Of a DNA stretch of 64,000 bases, positions 45,106-54,042 are shown in pieces. The notes beneath the pieces are model-generated. The model saw only the letters and a program-made list of their open reading frames with translations, did no database searches and was not told the DNA's origin. The stretch is taken from positions 61,696 to 125,695 of the forward strand of contig NZ_BMSE01000025.1 in assembly GCF_014648995.1 (NCBI RefSeq), written 5' to 3'. Position 1 is the stretch's first letter, and the number at the start of each line of letters is the position of its first letter. The DNA comes from Streptomyces massasporeus. GTDB taxonomy: Bacteria > Actinomycetota > Actinomycetes > Streptomycetales > Streptomycetaceae. The translations under genes were made by a program, and so were the position numbers.

Positions 45106-45737
45106 AATCCCTGACCCGGATTTCCCTGTGTGGGGCTATGGCGATGCTGGCATTGTCGACAGGTTGCTCGGATGGGCAGTCTCTCAGCGAAAAGCAGCCC
45201 ACGCAGTGGAAAACCTGTAGCGCACTGTTCGGACGCAAGAACATGGAGTCTCTGCGGTCTATCCTTGATTCCGACGATCTCAAGTTCTCCAACAGGGCGC
45301 TTTCTGTTGACCAGCTCAAGAAGGGTCTGACGCAGGAAGCGATTGACCCTTATGACAAACTCAGGGGGTTCAAGGAATACGAGACTTGTGGACTCTCGGG
45401 CAATGGCTACTTTGCTGCGACGGCGAGGTGGGCGGCAGATTCCCTGAAGTCCGTGCAAACCAACACCGAACGCTGGCAACGCGCAAATGCGGAAGTCTAC
45501 GTAGCTGACCCGTCCGGGGTGGGCGGGGACGTCGACCTCGTTTTCCGTTGTGCCATCAGGGGCGCAAGTGGGCAGGCGCAAGTGCTTCTCGAAGCCAGGG
45601 TCAGCGCGCCGGATACCCCGAGAGTCTCGGAGGCGTTCCACCAGCAGTTGGCCGTCAAACTGGCTCGCACGCTGCGGGATGAGCTGGCATGCACCAATGA
45701 GCCGAACATCCCAGATAATTTGGACGTTTATGGGTGA
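45102..45737 (+). CDS. Putative lipoprotein coupled to the 765-aa protein
   Basis: A 211-aa protein with a clear lipoprotein signal peptide: KSLTRISLCGAMAMLALSTGC, with lipobox LSTGC and acceptor Cys at residue 22. The mature part has four further Cys (in WKTCSALF, YETCGLSG, VFRCAIRG and ELACTNEP), probably two disulfides, and no family I recognise. The GTG start overlaps the upstream stop by four bases. A surface lipoprotein coupled to an ESX effector-like gene is the arrangement expected of an immunity protein, but that is inference only. It converges with the frameshifted gene after eccC. Confidence 0.85.
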   Translation: MKSLTRISLCGAMAMLALSTGCSDGQSLSEKQPTQWKTCSALFGRKNMESLRSILDSDDLKFSNRALSVDQLKKGLTQEAIDPYDKLRGFKEYETCGLSGNGYFAATARWAADSLKSVQTNTERWQRANAEVYVADPSGVGGDVDLVFRCAIRGASGQAQVLLEARVSAPDTPRVSEAFHQQLAVKLARTLRDELACTNEPNIPDNLDVYG

Positions 45738-45779
45738 GTCGGTTCGTTCTGCACTGCATAAGCCAGCCAGCCTTTCTAA

Positions 45780-46830
45780 TCAGTGCGGTAGTCTCAGATC
45801 CGTACAGCCGTGGCGTGCGGCTGAGCGCTCGGCGAACCCGCGCAGTGACCGGATTAGGAAGGGCTTCCGTGGATCGGCGTATTCCGTGGCGTAGATACTG
45901 AAAATTGCCCGTGGGGAACCGGGGCAAGCAGCGGTCGCCCACGCCATGTCAAGCCCGAGTCCGGTATTTGCATTCAGTGCTCCCGGTTCATCGGTCGCCG
46001 ACCGCAAACGCTGGGCGTAGGGGCCGAACGCAGCTTCCAGCACATACAGGCGTTCGGAACTTGCCCCAAATTCGCCGAACGCACACATCTCCAGTGGCGT
46101 GGTGCCGGACGTCCTGCTTTCCTTGATCCAGTCGATGTGCAGCCTCTCGTATCCAGTTATGCGGATTCCTGCGCAAGTGCCCTTGGCGGAGGACGGGTAC
46201 TTTTCCGTCGTCGGTCCGGATATCGAAGGAATCCGTCCGCCGAAGGTCGTCTTGCATGACCAGTGGGCGTACGCATTTCGTGCGGCGGCGGTTGCGAGTT
46301 CCCCCACCTTGCGGGCCTCGGGGGGACTATCATATGACTCATCCCCGGCGATGGATACGACGACCGATGCGGGCTTGTTGTTGCAAGGTAGTACAACGCC
46401 GGTATTGCGCAAATCCGTATACCCTTGCCAGCCCCCGCCGAGGGGCTTGGGAGGGTTTTCCGAGGCGCTCGAATGCAAGGTGTCGAGCATCTCGAATCCA
46501 TCCTGCCTGGAGTTGACGGCGTCGTCAGCGATCAGGCCGATGGTCATCGTCATGTCGGAAACCCGACAGGAGTTGAATCTGCCGTCGCCGAAACTACGGT
46601 GCTCGTCGTGGGACAGGCCGATCCCTGTGTTGAGGCCGGTGAAGACGGCAGACTCGTCGTACGGGATCAAACCGTCGCAATACGTCGCCAGCTTCTCTTT
46701 GTACCGCCAACCCTTTCCGGTGTCACTCATCTGATACCAGCTGTAGCCGCCGAATAAGCGCCAGGGGCAAAACACCAAACAGAGCTGCCCGGCGGATGAG
46801 AACGGTCGTTGTTTTCTCGCCAGTATTCAT
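45780..46830 (-). pseudogene. Apparently frameshifted membrane-anchored protein downstream of eccC
   Basis: A long frame with no upstream ATG in frame runs from about TTG 46778 to 45780 (332 codons). A better start, ATG 46828-46830, lies six bases after the eccC stop in another frame and encodes MNTGEKTTTVLIRRAALFGV then LPLAL, a plausible signal anchor, but hits a stop at 46723-46725. The two frames join sensibly (about LPLAL then FGGYSWYQMSDTG) if one base is removed near 46755-46760. The remainder is Cys-rich (for example AHWSCKTTFGG, MCAFGEFG) and lacks a known domain. Either a sequencing/indel error, a decayed gene, or recoding. In the long frame the junction includes a TTA codon. Confidence 0.65.
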
Positions 46831-46836
46831 CGACCG

Positions 46837-49800
46837 TCAATACACCCCCTCCGGACTCAACCCCACCTGCACCAACGGCCTCCCCCTCCGCCGAGACACA
46901 AAGACCCCCCGCCCCGCAGGCATGGGCCGCGGCCGAACACCGCCCAGCAGATCCCCCTCACCCGGATCGCCGGCCAGCACCACACCCTGCGCGCCCAGTT
47001 CCTTAACCCGCTGCATGAACGCCTCGTAGGACGCCCGCCCCGCACCCGCCGTCGACCGCGCGATGATGAACCGCACCCCCACATCCCGGGCGAACGGCAG
47101 GAGTTCCGTCAGTCCCGCCAGCGGATTACCGCTCGACGTGGCCACGAGGTCGTAGTCGTCGATGACGACGTACACCGTGGGTCCGCGCCACCAGCTTCGG
47201 TCCCGTAGCTGCTGGGCGGTGACGTCGGCTGTCGGTGTGCGGCGTTTCATCAGGTCGGCCAGGGCGGCCATGTGGTGGTCCATGGAGTTGGACATGGGGA
47301 TGTACTCGGCGAGGTGCGACGACGGCGTCACGTCCAGCAGCGAGCGCCGGTTGTCGATGACGAACAGCTTGGCCTCGTCGCCCGAGTACCGCTGCGTCAA
47401 CTGCCGGATCAACAGCCGCAGCAGGTTCGACTTGCCCGACTCGCCCTCGCCGAAGACGAGGAAGAACGGGTCCTGCTCGAAGTCCACGAAGACCGGTTCG
47501 AGGTTGTTCTCGTCGAGGGCGAAGGCGACGCCCCGGCGCGGGAAGCGATCGCCCGGAGGAAGCTGATCGGCCGGGAACTCACGCGGCAGCAAGCGGACTT
47601 CGGGAGCACCGGGGGCCTGCCAGTGCCGGGAGACCTCGGTGGCGAGGGCGGCCGTGGCGTCCGCCAGGTCCGTGTCGGAGGTGAGACCGTCTATGCGCGG
47701 CACCGCCGCCATGAAATGCAGCTTCTGCGGCGCCTGGCCGCGGCCGGGCACCCCCGCCGGGACGTTCGCGGCAACCTTGCGGTCCAGCTCGGAGTCCATC
47801 GTGTCGCCGAGCCGCAGCTCCAGACGGTTCATGAGGTGGTCCTTGAGATTGGCCCTGACCTCCATCGAGCGCGAGGCCGTCAGGATCAGGTGGATGCCGT
47901 AACCGAGACCGCGCGCCGCGATGTCGTGGATCACCTGGTCCATCGCCTCGTAGTCCGCGCGGAAGTTGCCCCAGCCGTCGATGACCAGGAACACGTCCCC
48001 CCAGGGCTGATCCGTGACCGGGATGTCGCCCCGGGCCCGCCTGGCCCGGAAGTCCGCGATCGAGGCGATGCCCGCGGAGCGGAAGTACTCCTCGCGACGG
48101 TTCAGCACGCCGTACACCTCGGCCACCGTGCGCCGCACCCGCTCCGGATCCAGGCGCGAGGCGACCCCGCCCACGTGCGGCAGGCCGGCCACCGCCGCCA
48201 TGCCGCCGCCGCCGAAGTCGAGACCGTAGAACTGCACTTCGTACGGCGTGTGCGTGAGCGCGAACGCCGAGATCAGGGTGCGCAGGAGCGTCGACTTGCC
48301 GGACTGCGGGCCGCCGATGATCTGCATGTGGCCGGCCGCGCCGGAGAAGTCGACCCAGAGCGGGTCGCGGCGCTGCTCGTAGGGCTTGTCCACCAGGCCC
48401 GCCGGTACGACCAGGCGGCCGGCGCCTTCGTAGCCCGGCTGTGTGAGGCCACGGCCCTGTACCGCTGTGAGGCCGGGCAGGAGTGCGTCGAGCGGCGGCG
48501 GACTGTCCAGCGGCGGCAGCCACACCTGGTGCGCGGCCGGCCCCTGGGCCTCCAGCCGCCGCACGATCACGTCGAGCACGGTGTCGGCGAGCGCGTCGTC
48601 GACCTCCGGCCGGTCCGAACCCGAAGGGCGCTGCTGTGGCACGGTCATGTACTGCACCGGCACCTCGGCCGCCGTGAACAGCACCGGCCGCCGGTTCATC
48701 GGCAGCGGGCCGCCGCGCAGCGCGGTTCGCTGCGTGCCCGAGCGGTAGACGCCGGAGACGTAGGCCGCCTTGAAGCGCACCATCTCGTCCGTACCGAACT
48801 TCAGAAGGCCGGAGCCGGGGACGTTCGGCAGCTCATAGGCGTCCGGTACGCCGATCGCCGCGCGGGACTCCGCGGCGGAGAAGGTGCGCAGACCGACTCG
48901 GTACGACAGGTAGGTCTCCAGACCGCGCAGGCGGCCTTCCTCCAGGCGCTGCGACGCCAGCAGCAGATGCACACCGAGCGACCGGCCGATGCGGCCGATC
49001 TGCACGAACATCTCGATGAAGTCGGGCTTCGCCGTCAGCAGCTCACTGAACTCGTCGATGACCAGTACCAGCGACGGAATGGGCTGCAGGGCGGCACCGG
49101 CCGCGCGGGCCTTCTCGTAGTCGTGGATGTTGGCGTAGTTGCCCGCGTCGCGCAGCATTTCCTGACGGCGGTTGAGTTCGCCGCGGATGGAGTCGCCCAT
49201 GCGGTCCACCAGGGTGAGGTCGTCCGCGAGGTTGGTGATGACGGCCGCGACGTGCGGCATCTGCGCCATGCCGGCGAAGGTCGCGCCGCCCTTGAAGTCC
49301 GCGAGGACGAAGTTCAGCGTCTCCGACGAATGGGTGACCGCGAGGCCCAGTACCAGCGTGCGCAGCAGCTCCGACTTGCCCGAGCCGGTGGCGCCGACGC
49401 ACAGGCCGTGCGGGCCCATGCCCTCCTGTGCGGCCTCCTTGAGGTCCAGCATCACGGGGCGCCCGTCCTCGCCGACGCCGATCGGCACCCGCAGCCGCTC
49501 CGCGAGCGAGCGCGGCCGCCAGGTGCGCTGGGTGTCGACGGAGGCCGCGTCACCGAGGTTCAGCAGATCGGTGAACTCCAGGTTGGCGAGCAGCGGTTCG
49601 TCGTCGTCACCGCCCGAGGCCATCCGCAGCGGGGCCAGCTGCCGGGCGAGGGCTTCGGCGGACTCGTAGGAGAGGACATCGGGGGTTCCTTCGTAGACGA
49701 CACCGTGTCCCGACTCCAGGTGCAGCGCTTCGGGCTGTACGACGATGGAGAGCTCGCCGCCGCCCGTGATGAGCTCGCCGGGGACCACCTCGAGGACGGT

Positions 49801-50817
49801 GACGCCCTGGAGCCCTTCGGGATTGGCCAGGACCGAGTCCGGCGGCAGGGTGAGGCCGTCGAGTACGACGACGACGTGGGGCTCCTCCGGCAGGGGGGCC
49901 GCGTTCGGGTGGAAGCGCGGGCGGCCGGTCAGCCGGGTGGCGAGCAGGTTCTCCAGTTCCCGGGTGTCGCTGTCGATCAGCCTGCGGCTGCCCGCTCCGT
50001 CCACGGCGCCCGGCGCTTGGACGTGCGGCAGCCACTTCGCCCACTCCCAGTGGGGCAGGGCCTCGCGTCCCGCCGCCACCACGATGACCAGATCCTCCGG
50101 GGAGTGCAGTGCGGCCAGCGAGCCGGTGATGGCCCGGGCGGAGGACCGTACGGACTGCGGATCGCCGCTGACCGTGACGTGGTAGAACGCTCGCAACGAG
50201 ACCGCCATCGGCAGGTCGTCCAGGGTGCTGTGGACGGCGATGAAGCGCTGCATCGCACCCGCGGTCAGCGGCTCCAGCTGTTCCACAGGGCCGGTCTCGG
50301 GGGTGACGAGGGACCTGGCGAGGTTCTGCGCGCCGAGCCCGATGCGGACCTGGGCGAAGTCCTCGTCGCCGGAGCGTCGTTCCCACACCCGGCTGCCCTC
50401 GGCGACCAGGGCCCACAGCTGTTCGGGGGAGGGGTGGAGGAAGTACTGCGCGTCACGCTGTGCCTTCGCGGTGTCGACGGCCGTGCGCCGGGTCTGCGCC
50501 AGGTAGCTCAGGTAGTCGCGGCGCATGTCCGCCAACTCCCCTTGGGAGCCGCGGCGGAAGCGGATCACCATCGCGACGGACATGGCGATGGTCGAGGCAA
50601 TCATGACCATGCCCATAATCCTCATGAACGGCTGCCCGCTCGTGAAGAAGAAGACCACCGAGCCACCCATGCCCAACGTCGGCAGGAGTTGCATCAGCAC
50701 GCTTTCCCGATGGCCCCGCGGAAGTTCCGGTGGAGGCTGCAGGATGATGTCCTGCGTGGACACTTCGGACGGCAGCACCCGCGGTGGGCGCTTCACGACG
50801 ATGTGGCTCACTGGCAT
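46837..50817 (-). CDS. eccC: Type VII secretion ATPase EccC
   Basis: EccC is the motor and substrate receptor of ESX secretion. The 1326-aa chain has two N-terminal membrane helices (about 45-82), a DUF-like linker domain, and three FtsK/SpoIIIE-type ATPase domains with P-loops GATGSGKS (about 474), GGPQSGKST (about 835) and GEGESGKS (about 1122), all with the essential Lys. Walker B regions include LVLVIDEFSELL in the first and VFLVIDGWGN in the second. The single-chain form is typical of Streptomyces (mycobacterial ESX-1 splits it in two). ATG 50817 is used; the family start VSHIVVKRPP suggests GTG 50811 as an alternative. Confidence 0.96.
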   Translation of the reverse strand: MPVSHIVVKRPPRVLPSEVSTQDIILQPPPELPRGHRESVLMQLLPTLGMGGSVVFFFTSGQPFMRIMGMVMIASTIAMSVAMVIRFRRGSQGELADMRRDYLSYLAQTRRTAVDTAKAQRDAQYFLHPSPEQLWALVAEGSRVWERRSGDEDFAQVRIGLGAQNLARSLVTPETGPVEQLEPLTAGAMQRFIAVHSTLDDLPMAVSLRAFYHVTVSGDPQSVRSSARAITGSLAALHSPEDLVIVVAAGREALPHWEWAKWLPHVQAPGAVDGAGSRRLIDSDTRELENLLATRLTGRPRFHPNAAPLPEEPHVVVVLDGLTLPPDSVLANPEGLQGVTVLEVVPGELITGGGELSIVVQPEALHLESGHGVVYEGTPDVLSYESAEALARQLAPLRMASGGDDDEPLLANLEFTDLLNLGDAASVDTQRTWRPRSLAERLRVPIGVGEDGRPVMLDLKEAAQEGMGPHGLCVGATGSGKSELLRTLVLGLAVTHSSETLNFVLADFKGGATFAGMAQMPHVAAVITNLADDLTLVDRMGDSIRGELNRRQEMLRDAGNYANIHDYEKARAAGAALQPIPSLVLVIDEFSELLTAKPDFIEMFVQIGRIGRSLGVHLLLASQRLEEGRLRGLETYLSYRVGLRTFSAAESRAAIGVPDAYELPNVPGSGLLKFGTDEMVRFKAAYVSGVYRSGTQRTALRGGPLPMNRRPVLFTAAEVPVQYMTVPQQRPSGSDRPEVDDALADTVLDVIVRRLEAQGPAAHQVWLPPLDSPPPLDALLPGLTAVQGRGLTQPGYEGAGRLVVPAGLVDKPYEQRRDPLWVDFSGAAGHMQIIGGPQSGKSTLLRTLISAFALTHTPYEVQFYGLDFGGGGMAAVAGLPHVGGVASRLDPERVRRTVAEVYGVLNRREEYFRSAGIASIADFRARRARGDIPVTDQPWGDVFLVIDGWGNFRADYEAMDQVIHDIAARGLGYGIHLILTASRSMEVRANLKDHLMNRLELRLGDTMDSELDRKVAANVPAGVPGRGQAPQKLHFMAAVPRIDGLTSDTDLADATAALATEVSRHWQAPGAPEVRLLPREFPADQLPPGDRFPRRGVAFALDENNLEPVFVDFEQDPFFLVFGEGESGKSNLLRLLIRQLTQRYSGDEAKLFVIDNRRSLLDVTPSSHLAEYIPMSNSMDHHMAALADLMKRRTPTADVTAQQLRDRSWWRGPTVYVVIDDYDLVATSSGNPLAGLTELLPFARDVGVRFIIARSTAGAGRASYEAFMQRVKELGAQGVVLAGDPGEGDLLGGVRPRPMPAGRGVFVSRRRGRPLVQVGLSPEGVY

Positions 50818-51120
50818 CCATTCACTCGACCAGCCCGAGAGTCCGTCCGCCGCCCCGTGTCAGGCGGACGCAGGCCGCCGCGCGATCCTACTGATTCCCG
50901 CGGACGCAAGGGCGATAGGGTGCCGGAAGTTCGCGTCGGCACACGGGACTTGAGCCGGAGTGAACGCGGCATTGCGTCACATCCCGCCGCCCGCGGAAGC
51001 CCGGCGACCGGCACCGAGGGTGTTCCCGCGACCTCGCCGCACGATCGGTCACAGGGGACGGGAAACCGCGCAGGACTTCCGTACTGTAGGTAAAAAATCA
51101 TCACTGAGGGGGAGCAGCAG
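50818..51120. other. 303-base divergent space between eccC and eccD
   Basis: No gene is seen here. The space must hold promoters for both strands. On the plus strand TACTGT (51082-51087) resembles a -10 hexamer about 35 bases before eccD, but no good -35 precedes it. The region just before eccD has an A-rich run (TAAAAAATC) and the ribosome-binding site GAGGGGGAGCAGCAG. Confidence 0.4.
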
Positions 51121-52632
51121 GTGAGCATGACGGCCTCCGCGGCAGCCACCGGAAGGGGACCCGGTACGGGAACTCCCGCCGGGGCGGGCACGGGTCTCGG
51201 TTTCTGCCGCGTCACCATCGTCGCGCCCGACAGCCGGATCGACGTGGCGCTGCCCGACGACATCCCGGTCGCCGACCTGTATCCGGAGATCCTCACACTC
51301 ACCCGGCAAAGTCCCGCCGAGGGCGCGCCCGTCGGCTACCACCTGGTCCGCCGGGACGGCACTGTCCTCGACAGTGCCCGTTCCTTCGCCGCCCAGCGCA
51401 TCCTCGACGGCGAACTCCTCGCGCTGCGCCCGTTCTCCGAGTCGCTGCCGCCCGCCGTCTTCGACGACGTCTCCGAGGCGGTCGCCTCAGCCGTGACCAG
51501 CGAGCGCACCTTGTGGAGCGGCGACCTGACGCGCGCGGCGGGTCTCGTCGGGGGAGGCGTACTGCCGGTCCTGCTGGCCTTCGTGGCCTGGATGGGCGAC
51601 CCGCTGCACGACATGAACAGCCTGCCCGGCATCCTCGCCGGGGTCGCGGGTGTCCTCCTGGTCGTCCTGGCCTGCGTGCGCGCCCGGGTCTACGACGACC
51701 GGGCCTCGGCCATCGCCCTGGGGCTCGGCGCCCTCCCCAACGTCGGCGTGGCCGGCTCGGGTCTCCTGCCGCTCGCCGACGGACAGGGCATCGGCCGGCT
51801 CCAGTTCCTCCTCGCCTGCGCGGCGGTGCTACTGGCCTCGGTGCTGCTCACCCTGTGCTCGCCGAGCGGGGACGGGCCGTTCGTCGGCTTCGTCGTCGCC
51901 TCCGCTATCAGTCTGATCGCCGTGTTCGCGGCGATCCTCGCGGACTGGACGCCTTCCGAGATCGCCGCCCTGTGTGCCCCGATCGCCGTCGGAGGCCTGG
52001 CCTTCTTGCCGGGGCTGTCCATGCGCTTCGCCCGGCTTCCGATCGGCTTCGACACCCCGAACACGGCCCCGCGCAGCGCGTACGACACCGACCCCGCCCC
52101 CCAGGAGCCGGTCGACGCCGAGCGGGTCGCCGCCCAGGCACGGCGTGGACACGAACTCCTGGTCGGTCTGGTGGGCGGCTGCGCACTGCTCGCCGTCGGT
52201 TCCTCGGCGGTCCTCGGGTTCTCCGAGAACGTCTGGGCCCAGCTCCTGGCCCTGGCGACGGGCCTGGCCATGCTGATGCGCGCCCATCTCTTCCGGTACA
52301 CCGGCCAGGTGGCCCCCGTCCTGGCCGCCGGTCTCGCCTCTCTCGTACTGCTCGGCCTGGGGCTGGCACTCAATCCGCCGCACTCGGCCGTCCGCGAGGC
52401 CCTCACGGGCGATCGCAGCGACCTCGACCTCCGGACCATCTGGCTCGTCGCGGCGATCGCCGCGACGGCCGCGCTCGTCACGGCGATCGGTTTGATCGTC
52501 TCGCGCGGCGGCCTCACCCCGTTCTGGGGACGCTTCCTGGAGATCGCCGAGGGCTTCGTGCTGCTGACCCTGGTGCCGCTGACCCTGGCGGTGTTCGACG
52601 TGTACTCGGCAGTCCGCTCGATGACCAGCTGA
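51121..52632 (+). CDS. eccD: Type VII secretion integral membrane protein EccD
   Basis: EccD forms the membrane channel part of the ESX translocon. The 503-aa product has an N-terminal ubiquitin-like (YukD) domain (about 25-115; CRVTIVAPDSRIDVALPDDI through RILDGELLALRPF), then about eleven hydrophobic helices from LVGGGVLPVLLAFVAW (near 140) to FVLLTLVPLTLAVFDVYSAV at the C-terminus, with a cytosolic loop near 305-350. GTG 51121 is preceded by GGGGGAGCAGCAG. It is transcribed away from eccC. A perfect hairpin terminator lies about 215 bases downstream. Confidence 0.95.
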   Translation: MSMTASAAATGRGPGTGTPAGAGTGLGFCRVTIVAPDSRIDVALPDDIPVADLYPEILTLTRQSPAEGAPVGYHLVRRDGTVLDSARSFAAQRILDGELLALRPFSESLPPAVFDDVSEAVASAVTSERTLWSGDLTRAAGLVGGGVLPVLLAFVAWMGDPLHDMNSLPGILAGVAGVLLVVLACVRARVYDDRASAIALGLGALPNVGVAGSGLLPLADGQGIGRLQFLLACAAVLLASVLLTLCSPSGDGPFVGFVVASAISLIAVFAAILADWTPSEIAALCAPIAVGGLAFLPGLSMRFARLPIGFDTPNTAPRSAYDTDPAPQEPVDAERVAAQARRGHELLVGLVGGCALLAVGSSAVLGFSENVWAQLLALATGLAMLMRAHLFRYTGQVAPVLAAGLASLVLLGLGLALNPPHSAVREALTGDRSDLDLRTIWLVAAIAATAALVTAIGLIVSRGGLTPFWGRFLEIAEGFVLLTLVPLTLAVFDVYSAVRSMTS

Positions 52633-52846
52633 GCCCCGCCCAGCTGCCATCCGTGTTCACCCGGTCCATCCGGGCGGCGAATCCACCACACCTACGGGAA
52701 GGGCCGGACGACAACGCGGGGCGCCGGCCCGCCGTCCAGCGGGGTAGCGGCGGCCGCAGGGCCGTCGTGGAACCCGTTTCCCGCTCGCTCGGACACGTCG
52801 CCGACCGCCACGAGGCAGCGCCGCACAGGGGCTCGCCGGCTCGATG

Positions 52847-52879
52847 ACCGGGTCGTCGGGGACTGCCCGACGACCCGGT
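52847..52879. terminator. Hairpin between eccD and the DUF397 gene
   Basis: A perfect 14-base-pair stem (52847-52860 with 52866-52879) with loop GACTG lies between two convergent genes, 22 bases before the DUF397 stop on the other strand. Probably bidirectional. Confidence 0.75.
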
Positions 52880-52900
52880 AGAGGCTCCCGTGCCCGCCCG

Positions 52901-53194
52901 TCACTCCGGGCCAAGCCCCCCGTGGCGCGCCCCCTGCTCAAGATCGAACTCCCCGTCCCGCGCCCCCAGCACGAACGCCCGCCACTCCGCCTCCGTGTAG
53001 CGCAGCACCGTGTCCGGGTCGAGCGACGACCGCATCGCCACGGCCCCCTCGGGCAGGTAGGCGATCTCCACCCGCTCCTCGTGGCCCTCGGTGCCCGGCG
53101 CGCTGTGCCACTCGACACCGGAGATGTCGAGCGCGTACAGCTCGTCCCGCTCCCGCTCCTTGCGTGCCTTGATCTCCTCAGCCGTCTCCGCCAT
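52901..53194 (-). CDS. DUF397 domain-containing small protein
   Basis: A 97-residue acidic protein. The signature is VAMRSSLDPDTVLRYTEAEWRAFVLGARDGEFD, typical of DUF397 (Trp-x-x-Phe-x-x-Gly-x-x-x-Gly-Glu-Phe). Known: DUF397 proteins are numerous in actinobacteria and often accompany XRE-type regulators, sometimes as regulated partners of anti-sigma-like systems; no HTH gene is next to this one. The N-terminus is charged (ETAEEIKARKERERDELY). ATG 53194 follows a GGGGTCGCTGCGGC region, without a strong ribosome-binding site. Confidence 0.85.
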   Translation of the reverse strand: MAETAEEIKARKERERDELYALDISGVEWHSAPGTEGHEERVEIAYLPEGAVAMRSSLDPDTVLRYTEAEWRAFVLGARDGEFDLEQGARHGGLGPE

Positions 53195-53462
53195 GCCGCA
53201 GCGACCCCTTCCCGACGTACGAACGATCCGAATCTGCTCACCCTAGTGGCCCCCTGCCCTCCGGCCGGGAGCTTCGGAGACCAGGGCAAAGAGGGTCCCG
53301 GCCGCCTGGTACGCTGGTCGACGGCCGTTTGTGTACGCACCCCCGGAGCTCACCGCTCTGGAGGCCGCGCTCAGCGGATCCCCGCCTCCCGAGTAACGGA
53401 AGCTCCCCCGAGACACAGACCGGGGGCACTCGGTGGCCCATCACAGACTACGAGGAGTACGC

Positions 53463-53750
53463 GTGCCGCTCGACGCCGCTACGAAGAAGCAGATCATCAC
53501 CGAGTTCGGCCAGAAGGAGGGCGACACCGGCTCCCCCGAGGTCCAGGTCGCCATGCTCTCGCGCCGCATCTCGGACCTGACCGAGCACCTCAAGACCCAC
53601 AAGCACGACCACCACTCCCGTCGTGGTCTGCTGATCCTGGTGGGTCAGCGCCGCCGCCTTCTCCAGTACCTGGCGAAGAAGGACATCCAGCGCTTCCGTG
53701 CGCTGGTCGACCGCCTCGGCATCCGCCGCGGTGCGGCGGGCGCCAAGTAA
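53463..53750 (+). CDS. rpsO: 30S ribosomal protein S15
   Basis: S15 binds the central domain of 16S rRNA early in 30S assembly. The 95-aa product includes the signature TGSPEVQVAMLSRRISDLTEHL and HHSRRGLLILVGQRRRLLQYL, and ends RLGIRRG-AAGAK. GTG 53463 follows CGAGGAGTACGC. It is followed by a hairpin and pnp, the usual arrangement. Confidence 0.97.
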   Translation: MPLDAATKKQIITEFGQKEGDTGSPEVQVAMLSRRISDLTEHLKTHKHDHHSRRGLLILVGQRRRLLQYLAKKDIQRFRALVDRLGIRRGAAGAK

Positions 53751-53761
53751 GACGCCGTGAG

Positions 53762-53795
53762 GGGAGCGGTTCCCGAAGGAAAGGGGACCGCTCCC
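53762..53795 (+). terminator. Stem-loop between rpsO and pnp
   Basis: A stem of nine Watson-Crick pairs, one G-U and three more pairs (53762-53774 with 53783-53795) with loop GAAGGAAA, followed by TTTGCTGT, lies 11 bases after rpsO. Known: in Streptomyces coelicolor this intergenic hairpin acts as an attenuator and is processed by RNase III, regulating pnp. Confidence 0.75.
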
Positions 53796-53836
53796 TTTGC
53801 TGTACGTGCGGAGTGTCACCACGACTTTGTAGTGTG

Positions 53837-53870
53837 GTAGCACAACGCAATACGGACGACGTAGCACAAC
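53837..53870. repeat. Direct repeat in the pnp leader
   Basis: GTAGCACAAC occurs twice, at 53837-53846 and 53861-53870, 24 bases apart, in a locally AT-richer part of the 292-base rpsO-pnp spacer. The first copy lies just after a -10-like TAGTGT (53830-53835). Could be a regulator site for the pnp promoter. Confidence 0.35.
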
Positions 53871-54042
53871 AAGAAGAGGAGAGGCGCACCTAGCCGCCGC
53901 CGGTCCTCGGTAGTGGCCCCCGGGGGAAAGCGAGCCCCGGGTGCTTCGATCGAAGACCGGCCCGCACAGCCCGGAGCGCTTCTCCGCAACCGTCCCTCTG
54001 CCACACGGGCAGCGACGGGACGAAGACGAGGAGATAACGCTA

